Source of the DNA: Paraburkholderia sacchari
GTDB lineage: Bacteria > Pseudomonadota > Gammaproteobacteria > Burkholderiales > Burkholderiaceae
DNA: 64,000 nucleotides
Assembly (NCBI RefSeq): GCF_000785435.2
Contig: NZ_JTDB02000007.1
Span: 5,745-69,744, forward strand
Reading direction: 5' to 3'
Shown here one piece after another: positions 49,839 to 58,528 of the stretch (positions within the stretch are counted from its first letter, which is position 1; each line of letters starts with the position of its first letter). Made by a program: the position numbers and the translations under genes. The notes below the pieces were generated by a model. It was not told where the DNA came from. It ran no database searches and worked only from the letters and a program-made list of their open reading frames with translations.

Positions 49839-51143
49839 ATGACTGCAGTGCTGGGTTTTCTGTCCCCGGCGTGGTGGCTGGTGATCGCGCTGTGTTGCGC
49901 GACTACCTTCTACGCTATTTGTGCTGCGTTGAGCATGCCGCGTCTGGGCTCCGCCGCGCAGGTGCGTATGGCGGCCCGGCGCGCCCGCGCGCGCGCGGCG
50001 CTGCCGGTGAGTGTGCTCAAGCCGCTGTGCGGCGCCGAGCCCCGTCTCTTCGAAAACCTCGCCACCTTCTGCGAGCAGCACCATCCGCGTTATCAATTGA
50101 TTTTCGGGGTGTCCTCGTCGAAGGATCCCGCCATTGCCGTCGTGCGGCGGCTGCAGGCCGCGTATCCGGCTCACGACATCGCGCTCGTGATCGACTCGCG
50201 CGTGCACGGCAGCAACCTGAAGGTGAGCAATCTCATCAATATGGCGGCGCATGCGCGCCATGACGTGCTGATCGTCGCCGACAGCGACATCGCCGTGGAG
50301 CCCGATTATCTTGAGATCGTCACCGCGCCGCTCGCCGACCCGCAAGTGGGCGTGGTCACGTGTCTCTACAGCGCGCGCAGTGTCGGTGGTTTCTGGCCGC
50401 GCGTGGGCGCGCTCTTTATCAACGAGTGGTTCGCGCCTTCGGTGCGGGTCGCGCATTCCACGGGCTCGCGCGCGTTCGGCTTCGGCGCGACGCTTGCGCT
50501 TTCGCGTGGCACGCTCGAGCGTATCGGCGGTTTCGAATCGCTCAAGGATTGCCTTGCCGACGACTTTCAGCTCGCGCGCTTCGCACGCGATCACGGGCTT
50601 GCCACGGTGCTCGCGCCGGTGCTGGTCGCCACCGATGTGATCGAGCCGACGTTCCGCACGCTGTGGCTGCGCGAGACGCGCTGGCTGCGCACGATTCGCT
50701 CGGTCAATCCGGCGGGTTTCGCGTCGCTGTTCATCACCTTTACTTCGCCGTGGCTCGTGCTGGGCGCACTCGCGTACTGGCAGCTCGCGGCCAGCACTAC
50801 GATGGCGGGGGCCGGCGCAGTGGCGAGGGTCGCGTTGGCTGTGCTCGGCGCAAGCACGGTTGGCGGTATCATCGCGCGGTTGGCCTCGCATGCGCGCGGC
50901 AGTTCGAGCCTGCGGGCGTTCTGGCGCGATTTGCCGCTGGTGCCATTGCGCGACACGCTGTTGCTGCTGCAATGGCTGGCGGCGGTATTCGGTTCGCACG
51001 TGATCTGGCGCGGCGTGCGCGTGCCGGTCGCCAACCCCGACGTCGTGGCCGCGGCCGACGTGGCCGCCATGCCAGGTGCGGGCGAAGCGCGCGTGAGCGC
51101 GGCGCCGCGCCGGGCGGTCGTCGAAGTGTCGGACGGCCGTTGA
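49839..51143 (+). CDS. hpnI: Hopanoid glycosyltransferase HpnI
   Basis: 434 residues from the ATG at 49839; an in-frame ATG at 49812 is possible. A membrane-bound GT2 enzyme that attaches N-acetylglucosamine to bacteriohopanetetrol. Features: N-terminal helix WWLVIALCCATTFYAI, PVSVLKPLCGAEPRLFENLATFCEQ, IDSRVHGSNLKVSNLINM, DxD region VADSDIAVEPDYL, catalytic ADDFQLARFARDHG, ETRWLRTIR in place of QxxRW, and C-terminal membrane helices. It starts the row hpnI-J-K-L, the side-chain pathway described for Burkholderia cenocepacia. A 200-base gap with three hairpins separates it from hpnJ. Confidence 0.93.
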   Translation: MTAVLGFLSPAWWLVIALCCATTFYAICAALSMPRLGSAAQVRMAARRARARAALPVSVLKPLCGAEPRLFENLATFCEQHHPRYQLIFGVSSSKDPAIAVVRRLQAAYPAHDIALVIDSRVHGSNLKVSNLINMAAHARHDVLIVADSDIAVEPDYLEIVTAPLADPQVGVVTCLYSARSVGGFWPRVGALFINEWFAPSVRVAHSTGSRAFGFGATLALSRGTLERIGGFESLKDCLADDFQLARFARDHGLATVLAPVLVATDVIEPTFRTLWLRETRWLRTIRSVNPAGFASLFITFTSPWLVLGALAYWQLAASTTMAGAGAVARVALAVLGASTVGGIIARLASHARGSSSLRAFWRDLPLVPLRDTLLLLQWLAAVFGSHVIWRGVRVPVANPDVVAAADVAAMPGAGEARVSAAPRRAVVEVSDGR

Positions 51144-51167
51144 GGCCGTGGCAGGCACGGCGTAGTT

Positions 51168-51245
51168 GGGCCTGATGAATCAGGCCCGGATAGATCAGGT
51201 CCGGCATGCCGGACCAAAGCGCCCCGGGATATGAATCCCAGGCGC
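51168..51245 (+). other. Three consecutive hairpins between hpnI and hpnJ
   Basis: Hairpin 1: GGGCCTGAT/ATCAGGCCC at 51168-51187. Hairpin 2: the 18-bp palindrome at 51198-51215 (GGTCCGGCA/TGCCGGACC). Hairpin 3: 51219-51245, arms GCGCC..GGGAT and ATCCC.GGCGC around ATGA. All fall within 80 bases in the operon gap. No T-runs follow, so processing or differential expression is more likely than full termination. Confidence 0.65.
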
Positions 51246-51344
51246 ACCCCAAATTGTGGCGTGCCGCGCCGGCCTTGAGCCAGCGCGCGCGCTTGTCGTT
51301 CATTCATGCCCATTAAACAAAAGGGTTGGCGGAGCACTCCTCTC

Positions 51345-52766
51345 ATGAAAACGCTGTTTTTGCAGGCCCCGTCCTATGACGGCTTCGACGGTGGCGCAGG
51401 CTCGCGCTATCAGGCGAAGCGCGAGATCCGCTCGTTCTGGTATCCGACCTGGCTCGCCCAGCCCGCTGCCCTCGTGCCGGACAGCCGCGTGCTCGACGCG
51501 CCCGCCGACGGCATCGGCGTCGAAGAAACGCTGAAGATCGCGATGGACTACGACCTCGTGATCATTCACACGAGCACGCCGTCGTTCCCGACCGACGCGC
51601 TCTTCGCAGAAGACCTCAAAAAGCGCAAGCCGTCGCTGCTGGTCGGCATGGTGGGCGCGAAGGTGATGGTCGATCCGCACAACTCGCTCACGGCCACCGA
51701 GGCGATCGATTTCGTCTGCCGCGAGGAATTCGACTTCACCTGCAAGGAAATCGCCGAAGGCAAGCCGTTCGCCGAGATCAAGGGCTTGAGCTGGCGCGCA
51801 AAGGACGGCTCGATCGAGCACAACGAAGCGCGTCCGATCCTCGAGAACATGGACGAGCTGCCGTTCGTGGCGCCGGTCTACAAGCGCGATCTGAAGATCG
51901 ACAACTACTTCATCGGCTACCTGAACTACCCGTACGTTTCGATCTACACGGGTCGCGGCTGCAAGTCGCGCTGCACGTTCTGCCTGTGGCCGCAGACGGT
52001 GAGCGGCCACCGCTACCGCACGCGCTCGGTCGAGAACGTGCTCGCGGAAGCGAAGTGGATCCGCGACAACATGCCGGAAGTGAAAGAGCTCATGTTCGAC
52101 GACGACACCTTCACCGACGACCTGCCGCGCGCCGAAGCCATCGCTATCGGCCTTGGCAAGCTCGGCATGACGTGGTCGTGCAACGCCAAGGCGAACGTGC
52201 CGTACAAGACGCTCAAGGTCATGAAGGAGAATGGCCTGCGCCTGCTGCTCGTGGGCTTCGAAAGCGGCGACGACCAGATCCTCGTGAACATCAAGAAGGG
52301 CGTGCGCACTGATTTCGCGCGCCGCTTCAGCGCGGACTGCAAGAAGCTCGGCATCAAGATCCATGGCACCTTTATTCTCGGCCTGCCGGGCGAGACGCCG
52401 GAGACCATCAAGAAGACCATCGAGTACGCGAAGGAAATCAATCCGCACACGATCCAGGTTTCGCTCGCGGCGCCTTATCCGGGCACGACGCTCTACAAGC
52501 AGGCCGTCGAGAACGGCTGGATGGAAGAGAACAAGACCATCAATCTCGTGAGCAAGGAAGGCGTGCAGCTTGCGGCGATCGGCTATCCGCATCTGTCGCG
52601 CGACGAGATCTATCACCATCTCGAGCAGTTCTATCGCGAGTTCTATTTCCGTCCGTCGAAGATCTGGGAAATCGTGCGTGAGATGCTCACGAGCTGGGAC
52701 ATGATGAAGCGCCGCCTGCGCGAGGGCGTGGAGTTCTTCCGCTTCCTGCGCGCCCACGAGGCATGA
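51345..52766 (+). CDS. hpnJ: Hopanoid radical SAM protein HpnJ
   Basis: 473 residues from the ATG at 51345 (GGAG upstream). A B12-binding-type N-terminal domain (MKTLFLQAPSYDGFDGG, VIIHTSTPSFPTDALF) precedes the radical SAM core with the cluster cysteines Cys206, Cys210 and Cys213 (RGCKSRCTFC) and the SAM-binding LMFDDDTFTDD and LVGFESGDDQ. It contracts the glucosamine ring on bacteriohopanetetrol to the cyclitol ether. The stop overlaps the hpnK start by four bases (ATGA). Confidence 0.95.
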   Translation: MKTLFLQAPSYDGFDGGAGSRYQAKREIRSFWYPTWLAQPAALVPDSRVLDAPADGIGVEETLKIAMDYDLVIIHTSTPSFPTDALFAEDLKKRKPSLLVGMVGAKVMVDPHNSLTATEAIDFVCREEFDFTCKEIAEGKPFAEIKGLSWRAKDGSIEHNEARPILENMDELPFVAPVYKRDLKIDNYFIGYLNYPYVSIYTGRGCKSRCTFCLWPQTVSGHRYRTRSVENVLAEAKWIRDNMPEVKELMFDDDTFTDDLPRAEAIAIGLGKLGMTWSCNAKANVPYKTLKVMKENGLRLLLVGFESGDDQILVNIKKGVRTDFARRFSADCKKLGIKIHGTFILGLPGETPETIKKTIEYAKEINPHTIQVSLAAPYPGTTLYKQAVENGWMEENKTINLVSKEGVQLAAIGYPHLSRDEIYHHLEQFYREFYFRPSKIWEIVREMLTSWDMMKRRLREGVEFFRFLRAHEA

Positions 52767-53746
52767 TGGATGCGCCGCCGCGCGCGGATGGCGTTGCGCG
52801 CATCGCCGCCGATGCTGTGAACGCGGGACAAGGCGGCAGCGGCGGGCGCGCGCTGATTTTCACTGCCGACGACTTCGGCCTGCACGAGCGGGTCAACGCG
52901 GCGGTCGAGCGCGCGCATCGCGACGGCGTACTCAACGCCGCGAGCCTGATGGTCGCCGCGCCCGCCGCCGCCGATGCGGTGGCGCGCGCGCGGCAACTGC
53001 CGAACCTGCGCGTGGGCCTGCACCTCGTGCTCGCCGACGGCGCGGCCATGCTGCCGCGCGCGCGGATTCCCGCGCTAGTCGACGCGCAAGGCCGCTTCGG
53101 CGACAACATGGTGCTCGACGGCTTTCGCTTCTTTTTCCTGCCGCACGTGCGCGCCCAGCTGGCACTGGAGATTCGCGCTCAATTCGAGGCGTTCGCGGCG
53201 ACCGGGCTCGCGCTCGATCACGTGAACACGCACAAACACTTCCATCTGCATCCCACGGTGCTCTCGCTGATCCTCTCGATCGGCCGCGAGTACGGCTTGC
53301 GCGCGATGCGCCTGCCGCTGGAAGCGGGCGCGCCGTTTGCGCTCAAGCCCTGGCTCGTGCTCGTGCGCGCGCGTCTCGCGCGTGTGGGCGTGGCGCATAA
53401 CGATTACGTCGTGGGCATGGCGAACACGGGCGCGATGGACGAGGCGGTGCTGCTCGACGCGCTCGCGCATCTGCCGGCGCAGGGCGTGGGCGAGATCTAT
53501 TGCCATCCGGCCGAGGCGCCCGCCGCGGGCGAGGGGCCGATCACGCCGTCGATGCGTACGTATCGGCACGCCGACGAACTCGACGCGCTGATCTCGCCGC
53601 GCGTGGCCGAAGCGCTGAAGCGCGCGGGCGTGCGCCATGGCGGCTTCACCGACGTGTTTTTCGACCGGGTAGCGGTGAAGCCCTCTGCATCGGGCGGTGC
53701 ACCCGCGCTGGCAAGCAAGACTCAGGAGACACAGGCATCGTCATGA
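52763..53746 (+). CDS. hpnK: Hopanoid-associated deacetylase HpnK (YdjC/ChbG family)
   Basis: 327 residues. A YdjC-type sugar deacetylase: the metal site uses Asp36-Asp37 (FTADDFGLHERVN) and the histidines of GLHLVL and DHVNTHKHFHLHP. It removes the acetyl group from the N-acetylglucosamine added by HpnI, giving bacteriohopanetetrol-glucosamine for HpnJ. It is translationally coupled to hpnJ before it and hpnL after it (4-base overlaps). Confidence 0.93.
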   Translation: MMDAPPRADGVARIAADAVNAGQGGSGGRALIFTADDFGLHERVNAAVERAHRDGVLNAASLMVAAPAAADAVARARQLPNLRVGLHLVLADGAAMLPRARIPALVDAQGRFGDNMVLDGFRFFFLPHVRAQLALEIRAQFEAFAATGLALDHVNTHKHFHLHPTVLSLILSIGREYGLRAMRLPLEAGAPFALKPWLVLVRARLARVGVAHNDYVVGMANTGAMDEAVLLDALAHLPAQGVGEIYCHPAEAPAAGEGPITPSMRTYRHADELDALISPRVAEALKRAGVRHGGFTDVFFDRVAVKPSASGGAPALASKTQETQASS

Positions 53747-54885
53747 AGTGGCTTCAATGGCTGGGCCTGCCGGTCGGGATCGCGATTCTGATCGGGCTGG
53801 CTGTGCACGATGGCGCGCGCGACGTGGTGCGCGTGATTGGCGCGGCGGGTCCGGTGCTCCTCTGGCTCGTGCCGTTCCACGCGCTGCCGCTGTTGCTCGA
53901 TGCGCATGCGTGGCGCCTCCTGCTCGACAAGCGCGCGCCGCTCGGTTTCCTCTGGTGGGTCGCGACCGTGCGCGAGGCCGTCAACCGCCTCTTGCCCGTG
54001 GTGGGCGTGGGCGGGGAGATCGTCGGTGTGCGGCTCGCGCGCTGGAAGCTGCGCGCTGACGACGATGGCGACGATGGCGACGATGGCCGCGACATGAGCC
54101 GGGTCACGGCCTCGGTGATCGTCGAGGTGTTCGTGACGATTGCCGTGCAATACGCGTTCTCGGCGCTCGGCGTCGTGCTGATCGTGGCGGCCACGGGCGA
54201 TGGCGGATCGCTGCGCACCATCGTCACGATTGCGCTCGCGCTGCTCCTCACCGCGCCGTTGCCCGTGCTCGCGGTCTTCCTGCTGCGTCGCGGCGGGGTG
54301 TTTCATGCGATCGAGCGCTGGGCCGCGCGCCTGCTGGGCGCGAACAATCCGCTCATGATGGGCATCGACGGCAAGCAGCTCGACGCCGACCTCGACCAGC
54401 TCATGTCGCGCACCGGCCTCATGTTCCGCGCGTTCTTCTGGCAGCTCGGCGGCTACATGCTCGGCGCGTTCGAGACATGGTGGGCGCTCACGCTGCTCGG
54501 CCATCCGGTCACGGTGGGCGAGGCGCTCGCCATCGAGGCCATCACCCAGGCCGTGCGCCACGCGGCCTTCATGGTGCCGGCGGGCCTCGGCGTGCAGGAA
54601 GTCGCCGTAGTGCTGCTCGCGCAGTTGTTCGGCGTGAGCCCGGACGTGGCGCTCTCGCTCGCGCTCGTCAAGCGCATGCGCGAGATGGTGTTTGGCGTGC
54701 TCGCGCTGCTGTCCTGGCAGGCCGCCGAGATCGTGCGCACGCGCCGCTCGCTGCGCGACAGCAAGCGCGCCGCCGCTGCCGCGAGCGAGGCGCTGCCTGC
54801 CGCGGCCGGCGCTCGCGTGCGGGCGTCCCAGGCGTTGCATGAGCCGCATTCGAACTCGAAGGCCCGCCACGACCAGCCGCATTGA
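53743..54885 (+). CDS. hpnL: Hopanoid-associated membrane protein HpnL (LPG-synthase TM-like)
   Basis: 380 residues from the ATG at 53743, overlapping the hpnK stop. An integral membrane protein with about eight hydrophobic segments of the lysylphosphatidylglycerol-synthase transmembrane (YbhN) superfamily: LLWLVPFHALPLLLDAHAWRLLL, EAVNRLLPVVGVGGEIVGVRLARW, GYMLGAFETWWALTLLG, and VRHAAFMVPAGLGVQEVAVVLLAQLFG, in segments. A role in moving hopanoids across membranes has been proposed for the family. A cytoplasmic loop has an acidic run DDDGDDGDDG encoded by a 9-bp tandem repeat. Confidence 0.9.
   Translation: MKWLQWLGLPVGIAILIGLAVHDGARDVVRVIGAAGPVLLWLVPFHALPLLLDAHAWRLLLDKRAPLGFLWWVATVREAVNRLLPVVGVGGEIVGVRLARWKLRADDDGDDGDDGRDMSRVTASVIVEVFVTIAVQYAFSALGVVLIVAATGDGGSLRTIVTIALALLLTAPLPVLAVFLLRRGGVFHAIERWAARLLGANNPLMMGIDGKQLDADLDQLMSRTGLMFRAFFWQLGGYMLGAFETWWALTLLGHPVTVGEALAIEAITQAVRHAAFMVPAGLGVQEVAVVLLAQLFGVSPDVALSLALVKRMREMVFGVLALLSWQAAEIVRTRRSLRDSKRAAAAASEALPAAAGARVRASQALHEPHSNSKARHDQPH
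54061..54087 (+). repeat. 9-bp tandem repeat inside hpnL
   Basis: GACGATGGC occurs three times in a row and encodes Asp-Asp-Gly units in a loop of HpnL. The unit keeps the frame, so copy-number change would only lengthen or shorten the acidic loop. Confidence 0.85.
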
Positions 54886-54965
54886 CGGTACATTGTGGGT
54901 TGTAAGCGCATGCTGAGCCGACGGCCAGCTCCGCCCTCACATGCGCGGCAAGCGCTGCTTCCGTT

Positions 54966-55556
54966 ATGCCCAGCATGCCGTCCATTTTTTCATCCGCACG
55001 CTCGCGCGCGGTGGCATGCGCCGCCCTGGCGGCGCTCACGCTCACGGGCTGCGACGACCGCCAGATCGACACCATGCTCGACGCCCTCCGGCAGACGTTC
55101 AAGACCTTCTTCGATTCGGTGAAGCCCGACGTGCTGCTGCTCAAGGGCATGACGCCCGGCGTCTCGACGCTCGATCAGGTGCGCGAGCAGATGGGCAAGC
55201 CCGAGACTGAGCGCGTGTTCGAAGACGGCTCGCGGCGGCTCGAATATCCGCGCGGCCCGGCGGGGCTCAAGACCTATATGGCCGACATCGGCCCGGATGG
55301 ACGGCTCGTGGCGATCACCCAGGTGCTCACCGCCGAGAATTTCGCGAAGGTGCGCCTCGGTATGAGCCAGGACGAGGTCCGGCGCTTGCTTGGCAAGCCG
55401 GGGGAGGTGGCTGCATATTGGCTCAAGAAGGAGACGGTGTGGAGCTGGAAGTGGCTCGAAGGCGGCGTTACGCAGGAAGCGTACTTCAACGTGCACTTCG
55501 GGCCCGACGGACGGGTCTCGACGACCTCGCGCTCCGATGTGATCCGGGGGCGTTGA
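54966..55556 (+). CDS. BamE/SmpA-like outer-membrane lipoprotein
   Basis: 196 residues. Signal and lipobox at Cys29 (LTLTGC). Two BamE/OmlA-type repeats follow: LLLKGMTPGVSTLDQVREQMGKPETERVF (about 57-85) and FAKVRLGMSQDEVRRLLGKPGEVAAYWLKKETVWSWKW (about 128-165), each with the L..G.....V...LG.P pattern and a following beta hairpin. BamE itself has one copy, so this is a relative rather than BamE. Probably an outer-membrane assembly or stress lipoprotein. It sits between hpnL and the patatin gene. Confidence 0.8.
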   Translation: MPSMPSIFSSARSRAVACAALAALTLTGCDDRQIDTMLDALRQTFKTFFDSVKPDVLLLKGMTPGVSTLDQVREQMGKPETERVFEDGSRRLEYPRGPAGLKTYMADIGPDGRLVAITQVLTAENFAKVRLGMSQDEVRRLLGKPGEVAAYWLKKETVWSWKWLEGGVTQEAYFNVHFGPDGRVSTTSRSDVIRGR

Positions 55557-55693
55557 CGGTCGTTGGACATGAATGAGGGCGAGCAGGCGCCGGAATCGGA
55601 ATCAGAAAGCGGACACAGGACATTGAATCTACTCGGCAAAGTGTTGAAGAAGGCGAAGCAGGTGAGGCAAACCGGTAGACGCGGGAGGCGCGC

Positions 55694-56761
55694 ATGATGA
55701 TGCAACGTCGGCGTCCGCCGCGCGTGGGGCTCGTGCTGGGTGGCGGGGCGGCGCGCGGCTGGGCCCATATTGGCGCGATACGCGCGCTCGAGGAGGCGGG
55801 CATCAAACCCGACGTGGTGTGCGGCACCTCCATCGGCGCACTCGTGGGCGCCGTCTACGCGAACGGCGATCTGGACTGGCTCGAAGAGTGGGTCGGCAAG
55901 CTCACCTGGCAGACGGTCGTGCGTCTGCTCGACTTGCGCTTTTCCGGCGGGCTGCTGGGCGGACGCAAGGTGATTGACCTGTTCGCGAAGCAGTTCAACG
56001 GGCGCACGATCGACGACCTGGCGCTGCCGTTCGCGGCGGTGGCCACCGAGCTCGACACGGGCCGCGAGGTCTGGCTGCGCGATGGCGGCGTGGTGGACGC
56101 GGTGCGTGCCTCGATTGCGATTCCGGGCCTCTTCACGCCGATCTGGCACGACGGTGTATGGCTCGTGGACGGCGGGCTCAGCAACCCGGTGCCGGTCTCG
56201 GCGGCGCGCGCGATGCGCGCCGACACGGTGATCGCCGTCGACCTCAATCACGACATTCTCAATGGCCGCGACCTGGGCGGCGCAATCGATACCGTGCCGC
56301 GCGAAACGCCGGCCGGGGGGGCGTTGCCGGAGAGCACAGCGGAGCCGGAGTTGCCGCTCGATATGCCTGCCGATGAACAAGTCGGCTCGCTGCACGATGC
56401 GCCTCCCGGCGCGCACCGCGCGGAACCCCCGTTGCTGCTGCGCCGCAATGGCAGGCCGTTTCCGAACTGGCTGCAGCCTTCGGGGCCGGGCACGCTGGGC
56501 GGCCCCGACGTGCGCGTCGCGCCGCGACCCAGTGCGCGCGTGCCGTCCTTGCTGAGTTCAATCGCACAGAGCATCGACATCATGCAGGTGCGCATCACGC
56601 GCAGCCGCCTGGCGGGCGAGCCCGCCGACGTGCTGATCCAGCCGCGTCTGGGCGGCATGGGGATTTTCGACTTTCATCGCGCCGGGCCGGCGATCGCGGA
56701 GGGGCGCGCGGCCGTGCAATACATGCTGCCCGCCATCAAGGCGCAGTTGGGGATGGAGTAG
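55694..56761 (+). CDS. Patatin-like phospholipase (RssA/YchK type)
   Basis: 355 residues from the ATG at 55694 (a second ATG follows directly). The lipase core shows the oxyanion hole GLVLGGGAARGWAHIGAIRAL, nucleophile Ser46 in CGTSIGALVGAVYA, and the catalytic Asp159 in LVDGGLSNPVP. The C-terminal third is longer than in RssA, with a Pro/Glu-rich insert (about 200-270) before ending in DIMQVRITRSRLAGEPADVLIQPRLGG and AGPAIAEGRAAVQYML. No signal peptide. It likely hydrolyses membrane lipids or acyl esters in the cytoplasm. Confidence 0.9.
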   Translation: MMMQRRRPPRVGLVLGGGAARGWAHIGAIRALEEAGIKPDVVCGTSIGALVGAVYANGDLDWLEEWVGKLTWQTVVRLLDLRFSGGLLGGRKVIDLFAKQFNGRTIDDLALPFAAVATELDTGREVWLRDGGVVDAVRASIAIPGLFTPIWHDGVWLVDGGLSNPVPVSAARAMRADTVIAVDLNHDILNGRDLGGAIDTVPRETPAGGALPESTAEPELPLDMPADEQVGSLHDAPPGAHRAEPPLLLRRNGRPFPNWLQPSGPGTLGGPDVRVAPRPSARVPSLLSSIAQSIDIMQVRITRSRLAGEPADVLIQPRLGGMGIFDFHRAGPAIAEGRAAVQYMLPAIKAQLGME

Positions 56762-57093
56762 CGCCGCGGCGCCTCGCGGCATCCCGGCGTTCCGTCGCCC
56801 GGCGCGCGCCGGACGAGGCGTCATCGCTTCTATCGAAAAAGCGACCCGAAACTTGTGAAAACGCCACGCCTGACCGGCAGGTGTTTTTTCGGCTTACAAA
56901 ATCATCGCGCCCTTGACGGCGCGGGCCCAAACGCCGGCCAGACGGGTAAAGCGCCGTATGTTGCGATGCAGCATTGCAGGCGCGCGCGTTTGAGCATTCC
57001 ATTTTGCGCTGCGACCATCCGCGCACACCTTCAAAACGACGCCCGCGGCAAACCCCCGGAGCGTCGATAACGACTTTCACGGAGACGCGCGTG
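56762..57093. other. Intergenic region before the arginine transport-catabolic operon
   Basis: 332 bases. The first 60 are a GC-rich structured stretch with CGCCTCG (56770-56776) mirrored by CGAGGCG (56814-56820), which may help end the patatin transcript. The remainder must hold the promoter of hisQ and its followers. No binding-protein gene, normally found with hisQMP, is present in it. Confidence 0.55.
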
Positions 57094-57780
57094 ATGCTCT
57101 ACGGCTTTGGCCCGGTGCTGCTCGCCGGTACGATCAAAACGATCGAACTTTCGCTGCTCTCGCTTGGCGTGGCCGTGCTGCTCGGTCTCGCGGGCGCGGC
57201 GGCTAAGCTGTCGTTCAACCGGCCGCTCGCGGCCTGCGCGACGGCCTATACCACGCTGATTCGCTCGGTGCCCGATCTGGTGCTGATGCTGCTGCTTTTC
57301 TACAGCATCCAGATCGGCGTGAACGAGGTCACCGATGCGCTCGGCATGGCGCAGATCGACATCGACCCGTTCGTGGCCGGCGTGCTCACGCTCGGCTTCA
57401 TCTACGGCGCGTACTTTACCGAGACCTTCCGCGGCGCGTTTCTCGCCGTGCCGCGCGGCCAGCTCGAAGCGGGCCATGCTTATGGCATGAGCGGCGTGCG
57501 CGTGTTCGCGCGCATCCTGTTTCCGCAGATGATGCGTTTCGCGCTGCCCGGCATCGGCAACAACTGGCAGGTGCTCGTGAAGGCGACCGCACTGGTTTCG
57601 ATCATCGGTCTCGCCGATGTCGTGAAGGCCGCGCAGGACGCGGGCCGCAGTACCTTCAACCTGTTCTTCTTCCTCGTGATTGCGGCGCTCATCTACCTCG
57701 CGATCACCACCATTTCGAACTTCGCGCTGATCTGGCTCGAACGCCGCTATTCGGCGGGCGTGCGCCACGCGCAACTGTAA
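57094..57780 (+). CDS. hisQ: Basic amino-acid ABC transporter permease HisQ-type
   Basis: 228 residues from the ATG at 57094, with GGAG nine bases upstream. A polar amino-acid permease with about five membrane helices. Family blocks: FGPVLLAGTIKTIELSLLSLGVAVLLGL, YTTLIRSVPDLVLMLLLFY, and the ABC-contact loop AYFTETFRGAFLAVPRGQLEAGHAYGMSGVRVFARILFPQMMRFALPGIGNNW, in segments. It forms the membrane channel with HisM; the ATPase is HisP. The row continues into arginine-catabolic genes, so arginine/ornithine is the likely cargo. Confidence 0.9.
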   Translation: MLYGFGPVLLAGTIKTIELSLLSLGVAVLLGLAGAAAKLSFNRPLAACATAYTTLIRSVPDLVLMLLLFYSIQIGVNEVTDALGMAQIDIDPFVAGVLTLGFIYGAYFTETFRGAFLAVPRGQLEAGHAYGMSGVRVFARILFPQMMRFALPGIGNNWQVLVKATALVSIIGLADVVKAAQDAGRSTFNLFFFLVIAALIYLAITTISNFALIWLERRYSAGVRHAQL

Positions 57781-57798
57781 GCCGGGGAGCCCCAAGCG

Positions 57799-58512
57799 AT
57801 GAACGAAATCATTCAACAATTCGGCCGCGCATTCCTCTACTGGGACGGCGAGCACGTTTCGGGCCTCGCCATGACGGCGTGGCTGCTCGTGATCTCGGTG
57901 GCGTTCGGCTTTGTCTGCGCGGTGCCGCTCGCGGTCGCGCGCGTGTCGAGCCGGCGCTGGATCTCGCTGCCGGTGCGCTTCTACACCTACGTGTTTCGCG
58001 GCACGCCGCTCTATGTGCAGCTGCTGCTGATCTACACGGGCGTGTACAGCCTTGCCTTCGTGCGCGCCGAGCCGCTCTTCGACGCGTTTTTCCGCAGCGG
58101 CCTGAATTGCGCGATCCTCGCGTTCGCGCTCAATACCTGCGCCTATACGACCGAGATTTTCGCGGGCGCGATTCGCGCGACCTCGCACGGCGAAGTGGAG
58201 GCGGCGCGCGCCTACGGCATGAGCCCGTTCACGATGTACTGGCGCGTCGTGCTGCCTTCGGCGCTGCGCCGCGCGCTGCCGCTATACAGCAACGAAGTGA
58301 TCCTGATGCTGCATGCAACGACGGTCGCGTTCACGGCAACCGTGCCCGACATCCTCAAGGTCGCGCGCGACGCCAACTCGGCCACTTACCGCTCGTTCGA
58401 GTCGTTCGGGCTCGCGGCGCTGATCTACTGTGCGGTATCGTTCATGCTGGTGGCTGCGTTCCGCCGCGCAGAGAAGCGCTGGCTCGGCCACCTTGCCGTG
58501 CGTACGCGATAA
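57799..58512 (+). CDS. hisM: Basic amino-acid ABC transporter permease HisM-type
   Basis: 237 residues, 18 bases after hisQ. Second membrane subunit: MTAWLLVISVAFGFVCAVPLAVARV, FYTYVFRGTPLYVQLLLIYTGVY, and the loop NTCAYTTEIFAGAIRATSHGEVEAARAYGMSPFTMYWRVVLPSALRRALPLYSNE, in segments, where EAA...G contacts the ATPase. Length is normal for HisM. Confidence 0.9.
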   Translation: MNEIIQQFGRAFLYWDGEHVSGLAMTAWLLVISVAFGFVCAVPLAVARVSSRRWISLPVRFYTYVFRGTPLYVQLLLIYTGVYSLAFVRAEPLFDAFFRSGLNCAILAFALNTCAYTTEIFAGAIRATSHGEVEAARAYGMSPFTMYWRVVLPSALRRALPLYSNEVILMLHATTVAFTATVPDILKVARDANSATYRSFESFGLAALIYCAVSFMLVAAFRRAEKRWLGHLAVRTR

Positions 58513-58528
58513 TTTTTGGGAGACCACC

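Noticed and set aside
53722..54882. 386-residue minus-strand open frame opposite hpnL
   Set aside because: His/Arg/Glu-rich mirror of a clear membrane protein; a GC-driven shadow.
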